A stretch of DNA of 64,000 bases from VAZQ01 sp034669045 (GCA_034669045.1 JAXDOD010000086.1:13378-77377), one strand, 5' to 3'. Positions 16,405 through 25,804 are shown, counted from the stretch's first letter. Numbers and translations: made by a program. Notes: a model not told the origin generated them from the sequence alone.

Positions 16405-17625
16405 ATGCGCGCCCTCCTCCTGGTCCTCGATTCGGTCGGCATCGGCTCCGCGCCGGACGCCAAGGCCTATGGGGACGAGGGCGCGGACACGGTCGGCCAT
16501 ATCGCCGAACTTTGCGCAGACGGCAAAGCCGAAAGCGACACCCGCACCGGCCCGTTAGCCTTGCCCAACCTGGTGCATCTCGGCCTCGGGGAAGCCTGCC
16601 GGCTTGCGAGCGGCCGCGTACCGCCCGGCCTCGACAGCAGCGCAAAACCGGTCGCCTGTTTCGGCTGCGCGCGCGAAATCTCCAAGGGGAAGGACACGCC
16701 GTCCGGACATTGGGAACTCGCCGGCGTGCCGGTGTCGTTCGATTGGGGGTATTTCCCGCGCAGCCAACCGTGCTTTCCAAGCGACCTGATCGCAGAATTG
16801 TGCCGGCGCGCCGACCTGCCGGGCATTCTCGGCGATTGTCACGCCAGCGGAACGCAGATCATTGCCGACCTCGGCCGTGAACACATCGAGACGCTGCAGC
16901 CGATCTGCTATACATCGGCGGACAGTGTGTTCCAGATCGCGGCGCACGAGGAGGCATTCGGCCTCGATCGCCTTGACCGTGTCTGCGAGATCGCCCGCCA
17001 ATTGATCGATCCGCTGCGCATCGGCCGAGTGATCGCACGGCCGTTCGTCGGCACGTCTCCGGCCGATTTCAGGCGGACGGGAAACCGCCGCGACTATTCG
17101 GTTCCGCCGCCTTCACCGACGTTGCTGGACCTTGCCACCGCCGCCGGCCGCGACGTGGTGACGGTCGGCAAGATCGCCGACATCTTCGCTCATTCCGGGA
17201 CGGGCCGCGTGTTCAAGGCGGACGGCAACAACGCGCTTTTCGACCGCATGCTGGAAAGTTTCGGTACGCTAGCGGACGGCGGATTGCTGTTCGCCAACTT
17301 CATCGACTTCGACAGCCTCTATGGCCATCGTCGCGATGTACCCGGTTACGCCAAGGCATTGGAAGATTTCGACCGCCGGCTCCCCGAGCTCATCGGCCGG
17401 CTCGCGGACGACGACGTGCTGATGATCACGGCGGATCATGGTTGCGATCCCACTTGGTACGGGACCGATCACACGCGCGAGCAGGTTCCCGTCGTGATCT
17501 GGTCGCCGGCCTGCCGACCAGGATCGATAGGACAGCGCGAGACATTCGCCGATGTCGGCGCAACGATTGCGGCGCATCTCGATGTGCCCTCGCCCGGCGC
17601 AGGCACCGTGATCCCCATCGGCTAA
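16405..17625 (+). CDS. deoB: Phosphopentomutase
   Basis: This cytoplasmic alkaline-phosphatase-superfamily enzyme interconverts (deoxy)ribose 1- and 5-phosphate. At 406 aa it has the expected length. LLLVLDSVGIGSAPDA holds a metal-binding Asp, T98 in KGKDTPSGHWELAG is the phosphorylated residue, and the C-terminal TADHGCDPTW carries metal ligands. I start at the ATG at 16405, two bases after the previous gene's stop, because family proteins begin with this strand. Finding it at the end of a glycan operon is odd; it may supply pentose phosphates or simply ride along. The next 180 bases hold a promoter. Confidence 0.93.
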   Translation: MRALLLVLDSVGIGSAPDAKAYGDEGADTVGHIAELCADGKAESDTRTGPLALPNLVHLGLGEACRLASGRVPPGLDSSAKPVACFGCAREISKGKDTPSGHWELAGVPVSFDWGYFPRSQPCFPSDLIAELCRRADLPGILGDCHASGTQIIADLGREHIETLQPICYTSADSVFQIAAHEEAFGLDRLDRVCEIARQLIDPLRIGRVIARPFVGTSPADFRRTGNRRDYSVPPPSPTLLDLATAAGRDVVTVGKIADIFAHSGTGRVFKADGNNALFDRMLESFGTLADGGLLFANFIDFDSLYGHRRDVPGYAKALEDFDRRLPELIGRLADDDVLMITADHGCDPTWYGTDHTREQVPVVIWSPACRPGSIGQRETFADVGATIAAHLDVPSPGAGTVIPIG

Positions 17626-17750
17626 AGAGATGATCGCGGCCTTCGCGTCTGGCCCTGATTGTGTTGGCTAGCCGACGTTTGCATCCGCGCCAGAACAAAT
17701 AAGTTCGGTGCATGACTCAACTCTGCTTGCAGACCGAGGTACATACAAAA

Positions 17751-17775
17751 GGAACTAACCTTTTAGCGATGCGTT
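17751..17775 (+). promoter_or_regulatory. EcfG-type general-stress promoter, second glycan operon
   Basis: GGAAC (17751-17755), a 16-base spacer and CGTT (17772-17775) match the general stress sigma consensus exactly. It ends 31 bases before the ATG of the first epimerase, in the only sizeable gap between the two coupled runs. Confidence 0.8.
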
Positions 17776-17806
17776 GCGCCCTTGATCTCCGGATGCAGGA
17801 GTTGTG

Positions 17807-18925
17807 ATGACCAAGCGAGTGTTGATCACCGGTGGCGCGGGCTTCATCGGGTCGCATGTCTCGGATCTTTTGCTGGAATCCGGCCACGCCGTTCGCGTTC
17901 TGGATAATCTGACGCCGCAGGTGCATGGCTCGGACGGCGGCCGTCCTCACTATCTCGACGCCGAGGCAGAACTGATCATCGGTGACGTGCGCGACCGGCA
18001 GGTGGTCGAGCGCGCGCTGCGAAAGGTCGACGCGGTCATCCACCTGGCTGCGGCCGTGGGCGTCGGCCAGAGCATGTACGACATCGTCTCCTACGTGCAG
18101 ACAAACGACGTTGGAACGGCCGTTCTGCTGGAGGCACTGTCGAAGCGGCCGGTCGAGCGCCTCGTCGTTGCCTCCTCGATGAGCATTTACGGCGAGGGGC
18201 TTGCTCGTCGCGCCGACGGCGACCTGGAAGCTCCCGAGGAGCGCTCTAACGAGCAGCTTCGCCGGGGCGTCTGGGAACTCCACGATCCTCTCGGCGAAGC
18301 GCTGACGCCGGTACCGACGCCGGAAACCAAACCACCTGCCTTGAGCTCGGTCTACGCGCTGAACAAGTTTGTGCAGGAGAGGATGTCGCTGATTGTCGGC
18401 AAGGCCTACGGCATTCCGACCGTGGCGTTGCGCTTCTTCAACGTCTATGGGCCGCGCCAGGCGCTCTCGAACCCCTATACCGGGGTGCTCGCGATATTTG
18501 CGGCGCGCCTGTTGAATTCGCGGCCGCCTCTGGTGTTCGAAGACGGCCGCCAGCAGCGCGACTTCGTCCATGTCCGCGATGTGGCGCAAGTCTGTATGTT
18601 GGCCTTGGGGAGCGAGGCTGCCCCAGGCCGCGTGTTCAATGTCGCCTCGGGCCAAAGCCGCACCATCCTCTCGATTGCCGCCGATCTCGCGGGCGTGCTG
18701 GGATGTCCGCAGATCGCCCCCTCGGTCACCGGCAAGTATCGCGCCGGCGACATCCGGCATTGCTTTGGCGATATCTCGCTCAGCCGCCGCGAGCTCGGTT
18801 ACGCGCCCAAAGTGGCATTTCGTGACGGCCTGGAAGAACTCGCTGACTGGCTCTCCGGCCAGTTCGCCGACGACCGCATCGACGGCGCCACCGCCGAGCT
18901 CGAAATGCGGGGGCTGGTGGCATGA
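17807..18925 (+). CDS. NAD-dependent sugar epimerase/dehydratase (SDR), first
   Basis: This 372-aa extended SDR has VLITGGAGFIGSHVSDLL (NAD loop), HLAAAVGVGQ, and the catalytic YALNK, with SSMSIYG upstream as the serine partner. RFFNVYGPRQ and RDFVHVRDVA are typical of dTDP-rhamnose/UDP-sugar epimerases. A middle insertion of about 30 residues after the IYGE motif, with EAPEERSNEQ, sets it apart. Start at the ATG at 17807 with AGGAG five bases upstream. It opens the second coupled run: stop and next start overlap by four bases. The exact nucleotide-sugar is unknown; 4-epimerisation of a deoxy-hexose is a reasonable guess. Confidence 0.85.
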   Translation: MTKRVLITGGAGFIGSHVSDLLLESGHAVRVLDNLTPQVHGSDGGRPHYLDAEAELIIGDVRDRQVVERALRKVDAVIHLAAAVGVGQSMYDIVSYVQTNDVGTAVLLEALSKRPVERLVVASSMSIYGEGLARRADGDLEAPEERSNEQLRRGVWELHDPLGEALTPVPTPETKPPALSSVYALNKFVQERMSLIVGKAYGIPTVALRFFNVYGPRQALSNPYTGVLAIFAARLLNSRPPLVFEDGRQQRDFVHVRDVAQVCMLALGSEAAPGRVFNVASGQSRTILSIAADLAGVLGCPQIAPSVTGKYRAGDIRHCFGDISLSRRELGYAPKVAFRDGLEELADWLSGQFADDRIDGATAELEMRGLVA

Positions 18926-20013
18926 ATACGGCGCGTCCTCCGCGGCACCGCCGCGCAAAACCGATTCTCATTACCGGCGGGAGTGGCTTCATCGGCTGCA
19001 ACATCGCCGACGCGCTGTTGGCGCGCGGGGACCGCGTTCTGCTGTTCGACAATCTCAGCCGCCACGGCGCCGGGGAGCACGCCACCTGGCTGAAGGATCG
19101 TCATGGCGACCGCGTCGAGCTGGAAGTCGCCGATGTCCGCGATGCCACGCGAGTCAACGTTGCGGTCGGCAAAGCCTCGGCCATCCTGCACCTTGCCGCC
19201 CAGGTTGCGGTGACGAGCAGCCTCGATGACCCCTGCGTCGATTTCGAGATCAATGCCCGCGGGACTTTGAACGTGCTGGAAGCGGTGCGTACGCACAACC
19301 CACATGCGCCGGTCCTCTTTGCCTCGACCAACAAGGTCTACGGTCGGCTCCTGGCCGACGGCGCGGTCGTACAGTGCGGCGACCGCTATGAGCCGGTCGA
19401 GCGGCACTTCCACGCCGGCATCGCGGAAGATATGCACCTCGACTTCCACAGTCCTTATGGCTGCTCCAAAGGCGCCGCCGATCAATACGTGCGCGATTAC
19501 ACCCGCGTCTTCGGTCTACGCACCGCCGTGCTGCGCATGAGCTGCATCTACGGACCGCGCCAGTTCGGGACCGAGGATCAAGGCTGGATCGCGCACTTCC
19601 TGCTGCAGGCGCTCCAAGGCAAGCCGATCATCATTTATGGCGACGGCTTGCAGGTGCGCGACGCGCTGCATGTCTCCGACGCGGCCGCCGCGTGGGTCGG
19701 CGCGTTGGATCACATCGACAGCGTCCGCGGCTGCGTCTTCAACCTTGGCGGCGGCCCGGGGAACACCGTGAGCCTCCTCGAACTGCTCGATCTCATCACC
19801 GAGCTGCGAGGGACCGCTCCCGGCGTCCGCTACGCCGAATGGCGGCCCGGCGATCAGCCTTGGTATGTTTCCAACATCAGCGCGATTTCAAAAGCGCTTG
19901 GCTGGCAGCCGCACATGAGTTTGCGCGCCGGCTTGCGGACGCTGGATGAATGGCTGGAACGGCGTTTCGGTAGCGAGCTCGCGGTCGTGCAGCGCGAAAA
20001 GGTGCGGGCATGA
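18922..20013 (+). CDS. NAD-dependent sugar epimerase (SDR), CDP-paratose-epimerase-like
   Basis: This second extended SDR is 363 aa with a 12-residue basic N-terminal extension. It has ILITGGSGFIGCNIADALL, LHLAAQVAVTSSLDDP, and the catalytic pair in FASTNKVYG and SPYGCSKGAADQYV (Tyr and Lys). RMSCIYGPRQFGTEDQGW is characteristic of the CDP-paratose/tyvelose 2-epimerase group and relatives. It differs from the preceding SDR throughout, so it is not a recent duplicate. Coupled by ATGA overlap on both sides. Together the two SDRs imply at least two sugar interconversions in the product. Confidence 0.85.
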   Translation: MNTARPPRHRRAKPILITGGSGFIGCNIADALLARGDRVLLFDNLSRHGAGEHATWLKDRHGDRVELEVADVRDATRVNVAVGKASAILHLAAQVAVTSSLDDPCVDFEINARGTLNVLEAVRTHNPHAPVLFASTNKVYGRLLADGAVVQCGDRYEPVERHFHAGIAEDMHLDFHSPYGCSKGAADQYVRDYTRVFGLRTAVLRMSCIYGPRQFGTEDQGWIAHFLLQALQGKPIIIYGDGLQVRDALHVSDAAAAWVGALDHIDSVRGCVFNLGGGPGNTVSLLELLDLITELRGTAPGVRYAEWRPGDQPWYVSNISAISKALGWQPHMSLRAGLRTLDEWLERRFGSELAVVQREKVRA

Positions 20014-21293
20014 AAGTGGCGCTGATCAATCCGGCCTGGCGCTTCGACGGCAGCATCTATTTCGGATGCCGCTCGCCGCATCTGCCGCTGGAGCTCGGCA
20101 TCACCCAGCACCTGTTGCAGGATGCGGGACATTCAACTTTGCTACTCGACGCCCACCTGTTCGAGCTGACGCTGGCCGACATCGTCGCGGAGCTGCGCGC
20201 GTTCCAGCCGGACATGACGGTCGTGACCACGGCACCGACCTATCTGTTCTGGCGTTGTGCGCCGCCCGAGCTGCGCGTTCCGCAGGAGCTCATTCGCGGC
20301 ATTCGCGAGGTTGCGCCATCCCTCGTGGCCGTGGGTCCCCACGGGTCGACCACGCCGCGCACCGCCCTGAAGAAGCTCGACGCCGACCTCATCATCATGG
20401 GTGAGTGTGAGGAGACGCTGCTGCGCCTCGCGAACGGCCAGCGCGACCTTCCGGGAACCTGCTTCCGCGAAGGCGGCGGCATCCGGGTGCTGGGCGGCCC
20501 GCAGGCGGCCACCTTCACCGATCAGCCGTCGATCGCCTGGCCGGAGGAAATGGTCCGACGGCATCAGCACCACCATCATCGGTTCGACGGCGAGCCGCTC
20601 GGTCCGGGGGCCGAAGTCGAGGCGTCGCGCGGTTGCCCTTATAGCTGCACGTTCTGCGCCAAGGAGAATTTCCGCAACAAATACCGACGGCGCGCCGTCG
20701 ACAGCCTCTTGGCGGAAGTCCGCCTGCTGCAACAGCAAGGCGCCGAATACATCTATTTCATCGACGAAATCTTCCTGCCCAATGAAAGTCTGCTGCAGGG
20801 CCTCGTCGGGCGCGGACTGAAATTCGGCATCCAGACCCGCATCGATCTCTGGAAGCCGGAGATGCTGAAGCTGCTTGGAGAGGCCGGCTGCGTGTCGGTC
20901 GAATGCGGCGTGGAGAGTCTCACCGCCGAGGGGCGCGAGGCGCTGGCGAAACGTTGCAGGATGAGCACCGATCAACTGGCCGACCGCCTGATCGAGGCCA
21001 AGCGGCACATACCCTTCGTGCAAGCCAACCTCATCGAAGTGCCGCAGGACGAGGACCAGGTGGTGCAGCACTGGCGCGCGCGCATGCAGAGCGCCGGCGT
21101 CTGGGCCAACGATCCGGTGCCGCTGTTTCCCTATCCGGGCTCCCCGGACTACCGCAGGCTCTGGGGTGAAGCGGACGACGACGCCTGGGAGCGCGCGCAC
21201 GAGCACTACCTCACGCTTTTCGACCGGTTCAGTGATGTCCAGGAACAGCGACCGCGGCATCTGCGCGACCTCGAGCTGGAGTCCGCGCGATGA
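20010..21293 (+). CDS. B12-binding radical SAM protein of the glycan locus
   Basis: At 427 aa, this has an N-terminal cobalamin-binding Rossmann-like domain (about 1-140, MKVALINPAWRFDGS... GPHGSTTPRTA) and a radical SAM core with the cluster motif GCPYSCTFCAKENF (CxxxCxxC, near 206-216). The SAM-binding GVESLT turn follows as VECGVESLTAEGREAL. The DxHxxG cobalamin motif reads DAHLFE, so the base-off His may not work in the usual way. I recall TIGRFAM linking this type to the 'rhizo-twelve' cassette. B12 radical SAM enzymes often methylate unreactive carbons; C-methylation or ring chemistry on the glycan or lipid is possible. Four-base overlaps on both sides. Confidence 0.88.
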   Translation: MKVALINPAWRFDGSIYFGCRSPHLPLELGITQHLLQDAGHSTLLLDAHLFELTLADIVAELRAFQPDMTVVTTAPTYLFWRCAPPELRVPQELIRGIREVAPSLVAVGPHGSTTPRTALKKLDADLIIMGECEETLLRLANGQRDLPGTCFREGGGIRVLGGPQAATFTDQPSIAWPEEMVRRHQHHHHRFDGEPLGPGAEVEASRGCPYSCTFCAKENFRNKYRRRAVDSLLAEVRLLQQQGAEYIYFIDEIFLPNESLLQGLVGRGLKFGIQTRIDLWKPEMLKLLGEAGCVSVECGVESLTAEGREALAKRCRMSTDQLADRLIEAKRHIPFVQANLIEVPQDEDQVVQHWRARMQSAGVWANDPVPLFPYPGSPDYRRLWGEADDDAWERAHEHYLTLFDRFSDVQEQRPRHLRDLELESAR

Positions 21294-22435
21294 TGGCGCC
21301 GCCGGCAAAGCGCATCCTGATGACCACCGATGCCGTGGGCGGCGTCTGGGTTTATGCAGCCGGCCTCGCGCGCGCGCTGTGCGAACTGGGGCACGCGGTC
21401 ACCTTGGCCGTCATGGGCCCTCCTCCGGCCGCGGAGCAATTGACCGCGTTGCAGGGCGTCCGCGGCCTCGCAGTCGACATCACCGACCTTGCACTGGAGT
21501 GGATGGACCCGGAAGGCGAAGACACCGCAAAGGCGCAGGATCGGCTTCTCGCCATGGCGGACCGCGTGCAGCCGGACGTGGTCCACATCAACGGCTATCG
21601 CGAAGCGGCCTTTCCCTGGCCGGCTCCGGTTTTGCTGGTGGCGCATTCGTGCGTGTGGTCCTGGTGGAGCGCCTGCCGGGGCCAAGCGCCGCAAGAGGCG
21701 CGCTGGCATCGATACGCCGAGGCGGTCGCCTGCGGACTGATGGCTGCAGACGAATGGTCGGCGCCGACCGCGGCTTTCCGCGACGCCATCCAGGCTTGCT
21801 ATGCGACCCCCACGCGCGGCCGCGTGATCCACAATGGCCTCGACCTGCCGGCGTCCGCCTTGCCGAAAGAGCCGTTCATCCTGGCCGCGGGACGGCTGTG
21901 GGACGAGGCCAAAAATCTCTCCGCGCTCGCGGCGATTGCGTCGCAGTTGGACTGGCCGCTGCGCGCGGCCGGTCCGATCCAGGCGCCGTCCGCATCAGCC
22001 GAGGAACAACCAGCCGGAGCCATCGAATTCCTCGGCGTCCTCTCGCGCCCGCAGATGATCGCGCAGATGAGGCGGGCCGGCATCTTTGCCTCGCCTGCAC
22101 TTTACGAACCGTTCGGGTTGTCGATCCTGGAAGCCGCGGCATGCGGGTGTGCGCTGGTGCTCGGCGATATTCCGACGCTGCGGGAATTGTGGGCTGATGC
22201 CGCACTCTTCATCGAGCCGCGCGACCCTCCGGCGCTGGCGCGGGCACTGCAACGGCTGTGCCGCGACGACCGTCTGCGCGGGCGAATGCAGCATGCCGCG
22301 CAACGTCGGGCGCGCCGTTATTCGCTGGGCAAAATGGCGCGCGCCTACCACGACCTTTACGGCACGATGCAACAGGCGCCGCTTCCTACCCGGAACGTCT
22401 CCATGCCCGAAGCAACGGCGGAGTTCCCGGCATGA
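21290..22435 (+). CDS. Glycosyltransferase family 4-like protein
   Basis: This 381-aa GT-B enzyme opens with RILMTTDAVGGVWVYAAGLA, the donor-domain glycine-rich strand, and carries PALYEPFGLSILEAAACGCA (about 270-290). This is the E-x7-E motif that holds the nucleotide-sugar phosphate in retaining GT4 enzymes. VIHNGLDLP gives the middle strand. It probably acts in the cytoplasm at the membrane face. It is coupled to the radical SAM gene and to the next transferase by ATGA overlaps. It is the only GT4-type member of this run, so it may make a different linkage from the CgeB-type ones. Confidence 0.88.
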   Translation: MMAPPAKRILMTTDAVGGVWVYAAGLARALCELGHAVTLAVMGPPPAAEQLTALQGVRGLAVDITDLALEWMDPEGEDTAKAQDRLLAMADRVQPDVVHINGYREAAFPWPAPVLLVAHSCVWSWWSACRGQAPQEARWHRYAEAVACGLMAADEWSAPTAAFRDAIQACYATPTRGRVIHNGLDLPASALPKEPFILAAGRLWDEAKNLSALAAIASQLDWPLRAAGPIQAPSASAEEQPAGAIEFLGVLSRPQMIAQMRRAGIFASPALYEPFGLSILEAAACGCALVLGDIPTLRELWADAALFIEPRDPPALARALQRLCRDDRLRGRMQHAAQRRARRYSLGKMARAYHDLYGTMQQAPLPTRNVSMPEATAEFPA

Positions 22436-23583
22436 AGGTGGTCCTGTTTTATCACTCGTTCCTGTCCTGCTGGAATCACGGCAACGTGCATTTCCTCCGC
22501 GGGGTGGCGCGCGAACTGGTCCGGCTCGGACATGACGTCGTGGTCTACGAGCCTGAGGATGGCTGGAGCCGCACCCGTGCGCTCGCCGACGGCGGTGCAG
22601 CCATATTCGACGAAGCCGCGACGCTGGTTCCGGGGGTGAAGGCGCTCAGTTATCGCAGCGACGGCTTCGATCTCGATCAGGCGACCGACGGCGCGGATGT
22701 GGTGATCGTGCACGAATGGAATTCGCCCGCGCTGATCGCCGCAGTCGGACGGCAGCGGCTGGCCGGTGCCCGCTACACATTGCTGTTCCACGACACACAT
22801 CACCGGGCAGTCAGCGCACCAGCCGAGATGGATGAACTCGAGCTCGACGGCTATGACGCCGTCCTCGCGTTCGGCGAGGTGTTGCGCGAGGTTTACCTGC
22901 GCCGCGACGGTGCGCAACGCGTCTTTACCTGGCACGAGGCCGCGGATACCGCGCTGTTCCGTCCGCTGCCCTCGCGAGACCCCGATACCGATACCGACCT
23001 CATCTGGATCGGCAACTGGGGCGACGGCGAGCGGACCCGCGAGCTCGAAGAATTCCTGATCAATCCGGCCGCACGTCTGCGGCTGCGAACGCGGATCCAC
23101 GGGGTGCGCTATCCCGCGCCCGTGCGCGACATGCTGGCGAAGAGCGGGATCGATTATGCCGGCTGGCTGCCGAACCATCGGGTGCCGGACGCGTTCGCGC
23201 GCGCTCGCGTCACGGTGCACGTGCCGCGGCGGCCGTATGTCGAGGCGCTACCCGGCATTCCCACGATCCGCATCTTCGAAGCACTGGCGTGCGGCATCCC
23301 ACTCGCCTGCGCGCCATGGCCGGACGATGAGGGCCTGTTTCCGCCCGGATGCTTCCTGACGGCAAAGAACGAGGATCGCATGACGGACGCGGTCTCCGCG
23401 ATTCTGTCGGATCGAGAACTGTCACGGCATCTCATCGCCAATGGCCTGCGGACGATCAGCGAGCGGCACACCTGCGCGCACCGCGTGCGCGAGCTGCTCA
23501 CCATTGTCGAATCGCTGCGGACGACCGGCACGCCGAGGCGAGCGCGTCCATTCGAGTCAGAACAGCGGACGGGGGTGTCATGA
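22432..23583 (+). CDS. CgeB-type glycosyltransferase (copy 2)
   Basis: This 383-aa GT-B-like protein begins MKVVLFYHSFLSCWNHGNVH, carries DVVIVHEWN near residue 93 and RIFEALACGIPLACAPW (about 280-296), and ends in an acidic, short-helix tail. The family resemblance is to CgeB/DUF3880-type transferases; it diverges clearly from copies 1, 3 and 4 at the N-terminus (no WGNGHA). I start at the ATG at 22432, which overlaps the GT4 stop by four bases. The longer frame upstream is inside the GT4 gene. Substrates unknown. Confidence 0.82.
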   Translation: MKVVLFYHSFLSCWNHGNVHFLRGVARELVRLGHDVVVYEPEDGWSRTRALADGGAAIFDEAATLVPGVKALSYRSDGFDLDQATDGADVVIVHEWNSPALIAAVGRQRLAGARYTLLFHDTHHRAVSAPAEMDELELDGYDAVLAFGEVLREVYLRRDGAQRVFTWHEAADTALFRPLPSRDPDTDTDLIWIGNWGDGERTRELEEFLINPAARLRLRTRIHGVRYPAPVRDMLAKSGIDYAGWLPNHRVPDAFARARVTVHVPRRPYVEALPGIPTIRIFEALACGIPLACAPWPDDEGLFPPGCFLTAKNEDRMTDAVSAILSDRELSRHLIANGLRTISERHTCAHRVRELLTIVESLRTTGTPRRARPFESEQRTGVS

Positions 23584-24671
23584 AGATCGCGTTCTTCGGA
23601 TCGAGTCTCGTCTCCTCGTACTGGAATGGCGCTGCCACCTACTATCGCGGACTGCTCAAGGCGCTGGCGGGGTTCGGCCACGAGATCACCTATTACGAGC
23701 CCGATGCCTATGAGCGTCAGCAGCATCGTGACATCGCGGATCCCGACTGGGCGCGTGTGGTCGTTTATCCGGCCAGCACGGAGGGCTGGGAGTCCTCGCT
23801 CGCGAGCGCGGCGCGGCAGACCGACCTCCTGGTCAAGGCGAGCGGAGTTGGCGTGTTCGACGCCGAGCTCGAACGAGCGGTTCCGGACTGCTGTCCGGAG
23901 CGCGCCATCTGCGCCTACTGGGACGTGGATGCGCCGGCGACACTTGATGCGATCGGCGCCGCTTCGGACCACCACCTGCGTCACGCGATCCCACGCTACG
24001 ACCTGGTGCTTACCTACGGCGGCGGCGATCCGGTCGTGCAAGGCTACGAGCGGGTCGGAGCGAAAATGTGCGTTCCGGTCTACAACGCGCTCGATCCCGA
24101 TCTGCATTATCCGGTGCCGCCGCGGCCGGATCTCGTCTGCGATCTTGGTTTTCTGGGTAATCGCCTTCCCGACCGCGAAGCGCGCGTCGAGGAGTTCTTC
24201 CTCAAGGCCGCCGCGCTCATGCCCGAGCGCACCTTCCTGCTCGGCGGCTCCGGATGGCACGACAAGCCGATGCCCGCGAACGTCCGCCCCATCGGCCACC
24301 TCGGCACCCGCGACCATAACGCCTTCTTCTGCTCGGGGCGCGCGACCCTCAATATCAACCGGGAGAGCATGGCGCGTTACGGCTTCTCGCCGCCGACCCG
24401 GATATTCGAAGCGGCCGGCGCTGGCGCCTGCCTCATCACCGATGCGTGGGAGGGAATAGAGCTCTTCCTCGAGCCCGGACGCGAGGTGCTCGTGGCAGGA
24501 AGCGGCGAAGAGGTCGCGGCGACACTCTCGGCGTTGCGCCCGCCCGACGCCCGGCGCATCGCCGATGCCGCCCGTGCGCGCATCCTGGCGCACCACACCT
24601 ACGCGAGCCGCGCCCGCCAGGTCGATCACCTCCTGAATGGCATCACCTTGCTCGGAGAGGCGGCGGAATGA
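23580..24671 (+). CDS. CgeB-type glycosyltransferase (copy 3)
   Basis: This 363-aa protein of the same group starts MKIAFFGSSLVSSYWNGAAT and YYRGLLKALAGFGHE. It carries DLGFLGNRLPDREARVEEFF in the middle and RIFEAAGAGACLITDAWEGI (about 278-297), where the conserved acidic-helix glutamates sit. VLNINRESMARYGFSPPT-like segments match copies 1 and 4. Four-base overlaps at both ends show coupling to its neighbours. It is intermediate between copy 2 and the WGNGHA copies. Confidence 0.84.
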   Translation: MKIAFFGSSLVSSYWNGAATYYRGLLKALAGFGHEITYYEPDAYERQQHRDIADPDWARVVVYPASTEGWESSLASAARQTDLLVKASGVGVFDAELERAVPDCCPERAICAYWDVDAPATLDAIGAASDHHLRHAIPRYDLVLTYGGGDPVVQGYERVGAKMCVPVYNALDPDLHYPVPPRPDLVCDLGFLGNRLPDREARVEEFFLKAAALMPERTFLLGGSGWHDKPMPANVRPIGHLGTRDHNAFFCSGRATLNINRESMARYGFSPPTRIFEAAGAGACLITDAWEGIELFLEPGREVLVAGSGEEVAATLSALRPPDARRIADAARARILAHHTYASRARQVDHLLNGITLLGEAAE

Positions 24672-25795
24672 AACTAAACATCGTCATATTCGGCTTGGCG
24701 ATCACATCGTCATGGGGTAACGGCCACGCGGTGACATATCGCGCCCTGGCCAAGGCCCTCGGGGCGCGCGGCCACGCGGTGACGTTCCTTGAGCGAGACG
24801 CGCCGTGGTATCGCGAGCATCGCGACCTGGAGAACCCCGGCTATTGCCGACTGGAGCTCTACAAGGACCTCAAGGAGGTCCCCGGCCGGTTCAATGACAT
24901 GGTCGCCAACGCAGACCTTGTCATCATCGGGTCCTACGTTCCCGACGGCGTGACGCTTGCGGACTGGATTACGAGCCGGGCGCGCGGCGTGACCGCGTTC
25001 TATGACATCGACACTCCGGTCACGCTGGCGGGGCTCGAATCCAATCAGGTCGGCTACATTTCCGCTGCGCTCATTCCCCGCTTCGACCTCTATCTCTCGT
25101 TCACGGGCGGGCCGGTGTTGACCTTGATCGAGGATCTCTACGGTAGCCCGCGCGCCCGAGCCCTGTATTGCGCGGCCGATCCCGACGTGCATCTCCCGCG
25201 CGAGCTGCCGGCGCAGTGGGCGCTCGGATATCTCGGCACCTACAGCGCCGATCGCCAGCCCGCGCTCGAACGGCTGCTGCTCGAGCCCGCGCGCCAGCTC
25301 GCGTCCGAGCACTTCGTCGTGGCCGGCCCGCAGTATCCCACCGGTATCGAGTGGCCCGCGAACGTCACGCGCACGGAGCACCTGTCGCCGAGCGAGCATC
25401 CCTCCTTCTACGGCCGGCAACGATTCACGCTCAACGTGACCCGCGCCGATATGATTTCGGCCGGTTTTTCGCCGAGCGTGCGGCTGTTCGAGGCGGCCGC
25501 CTGCGGCGTGCCGATCATCACCGATCGCTGGCCGGGCCTCGATTCCATTTTCGCGCCCGGCCAGGAGATCATCGTCGTCGAGGCGCCCCACGAGGTCATC
25601 CAGGTCCTGCGCGAGCTGCCGGAGGAACGACGGCTGAGCATCGCGGCCGCCGCGCGCAGGAGATTGCTGCTGAGTCACACTCCGGAGCATCGGGCGAAAC
25701 AGCTCGAGGGCTATTACCGGGAAGTCGCCGCACCGACCCGACGGCGGGCGCGGCCGAGCGGACGTATCAGGACCGTGGAACTGGAAGTGGAATAA
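24668..25795 (+). CDS. CgeB-type glycosyltransferase (copy 4)
   Basis: This 375-aa protein is closely related to copy 1, with the start LNIVIFGLAITSSWGNGHAV and the shared middle block YLGTYSADRQPALERLLLEP. The C-terminal domain has SVRLFEAAACGVPIITDRWPG. A basic tail (RRRARPSGRIRTVELEVE) follows. Overlap with copy 3 is four bases. Nine bases separate it from the decarboxylase. The copy 1/copy 4 pair, placed in different operons, suggests they were duplicated before the operons split or that one moved. Confidence 0.84.
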   Translation: MKLNIVIFGLAITSSWGNGHAVTYRALAKALGARGHAVTFLERDAPWYREHRDLENPGYCRLELYKDLKEVPGRFNDMVANADLVIIGSYVPDGVTLADWITSRARGVTAFYDIDTPVTLAGLESNQVGYISAALIPRFDLYLSFTGGPVLTLIEDLYGSPRARALYCAADPDVHLPRELPAQWALGYLGTYSADRQPALERLLLEPARQLASEHFVVAGPQYPTGIEWPANVTRTEHLSPSEHPSFYGRQRFTLNVTRADMISAGFSPSVRLFEAAACGVPIITDRWPGLDSIFAPGQEIIVVEAPHEVIQVLRELPEERRLSIAAAARRRLLLSHTPEHRAKQLEGYYREVAAPTRRRARPSGRIRTVELEVE

Positions 25796-25804
25796 GGAAA
25801 CGAT

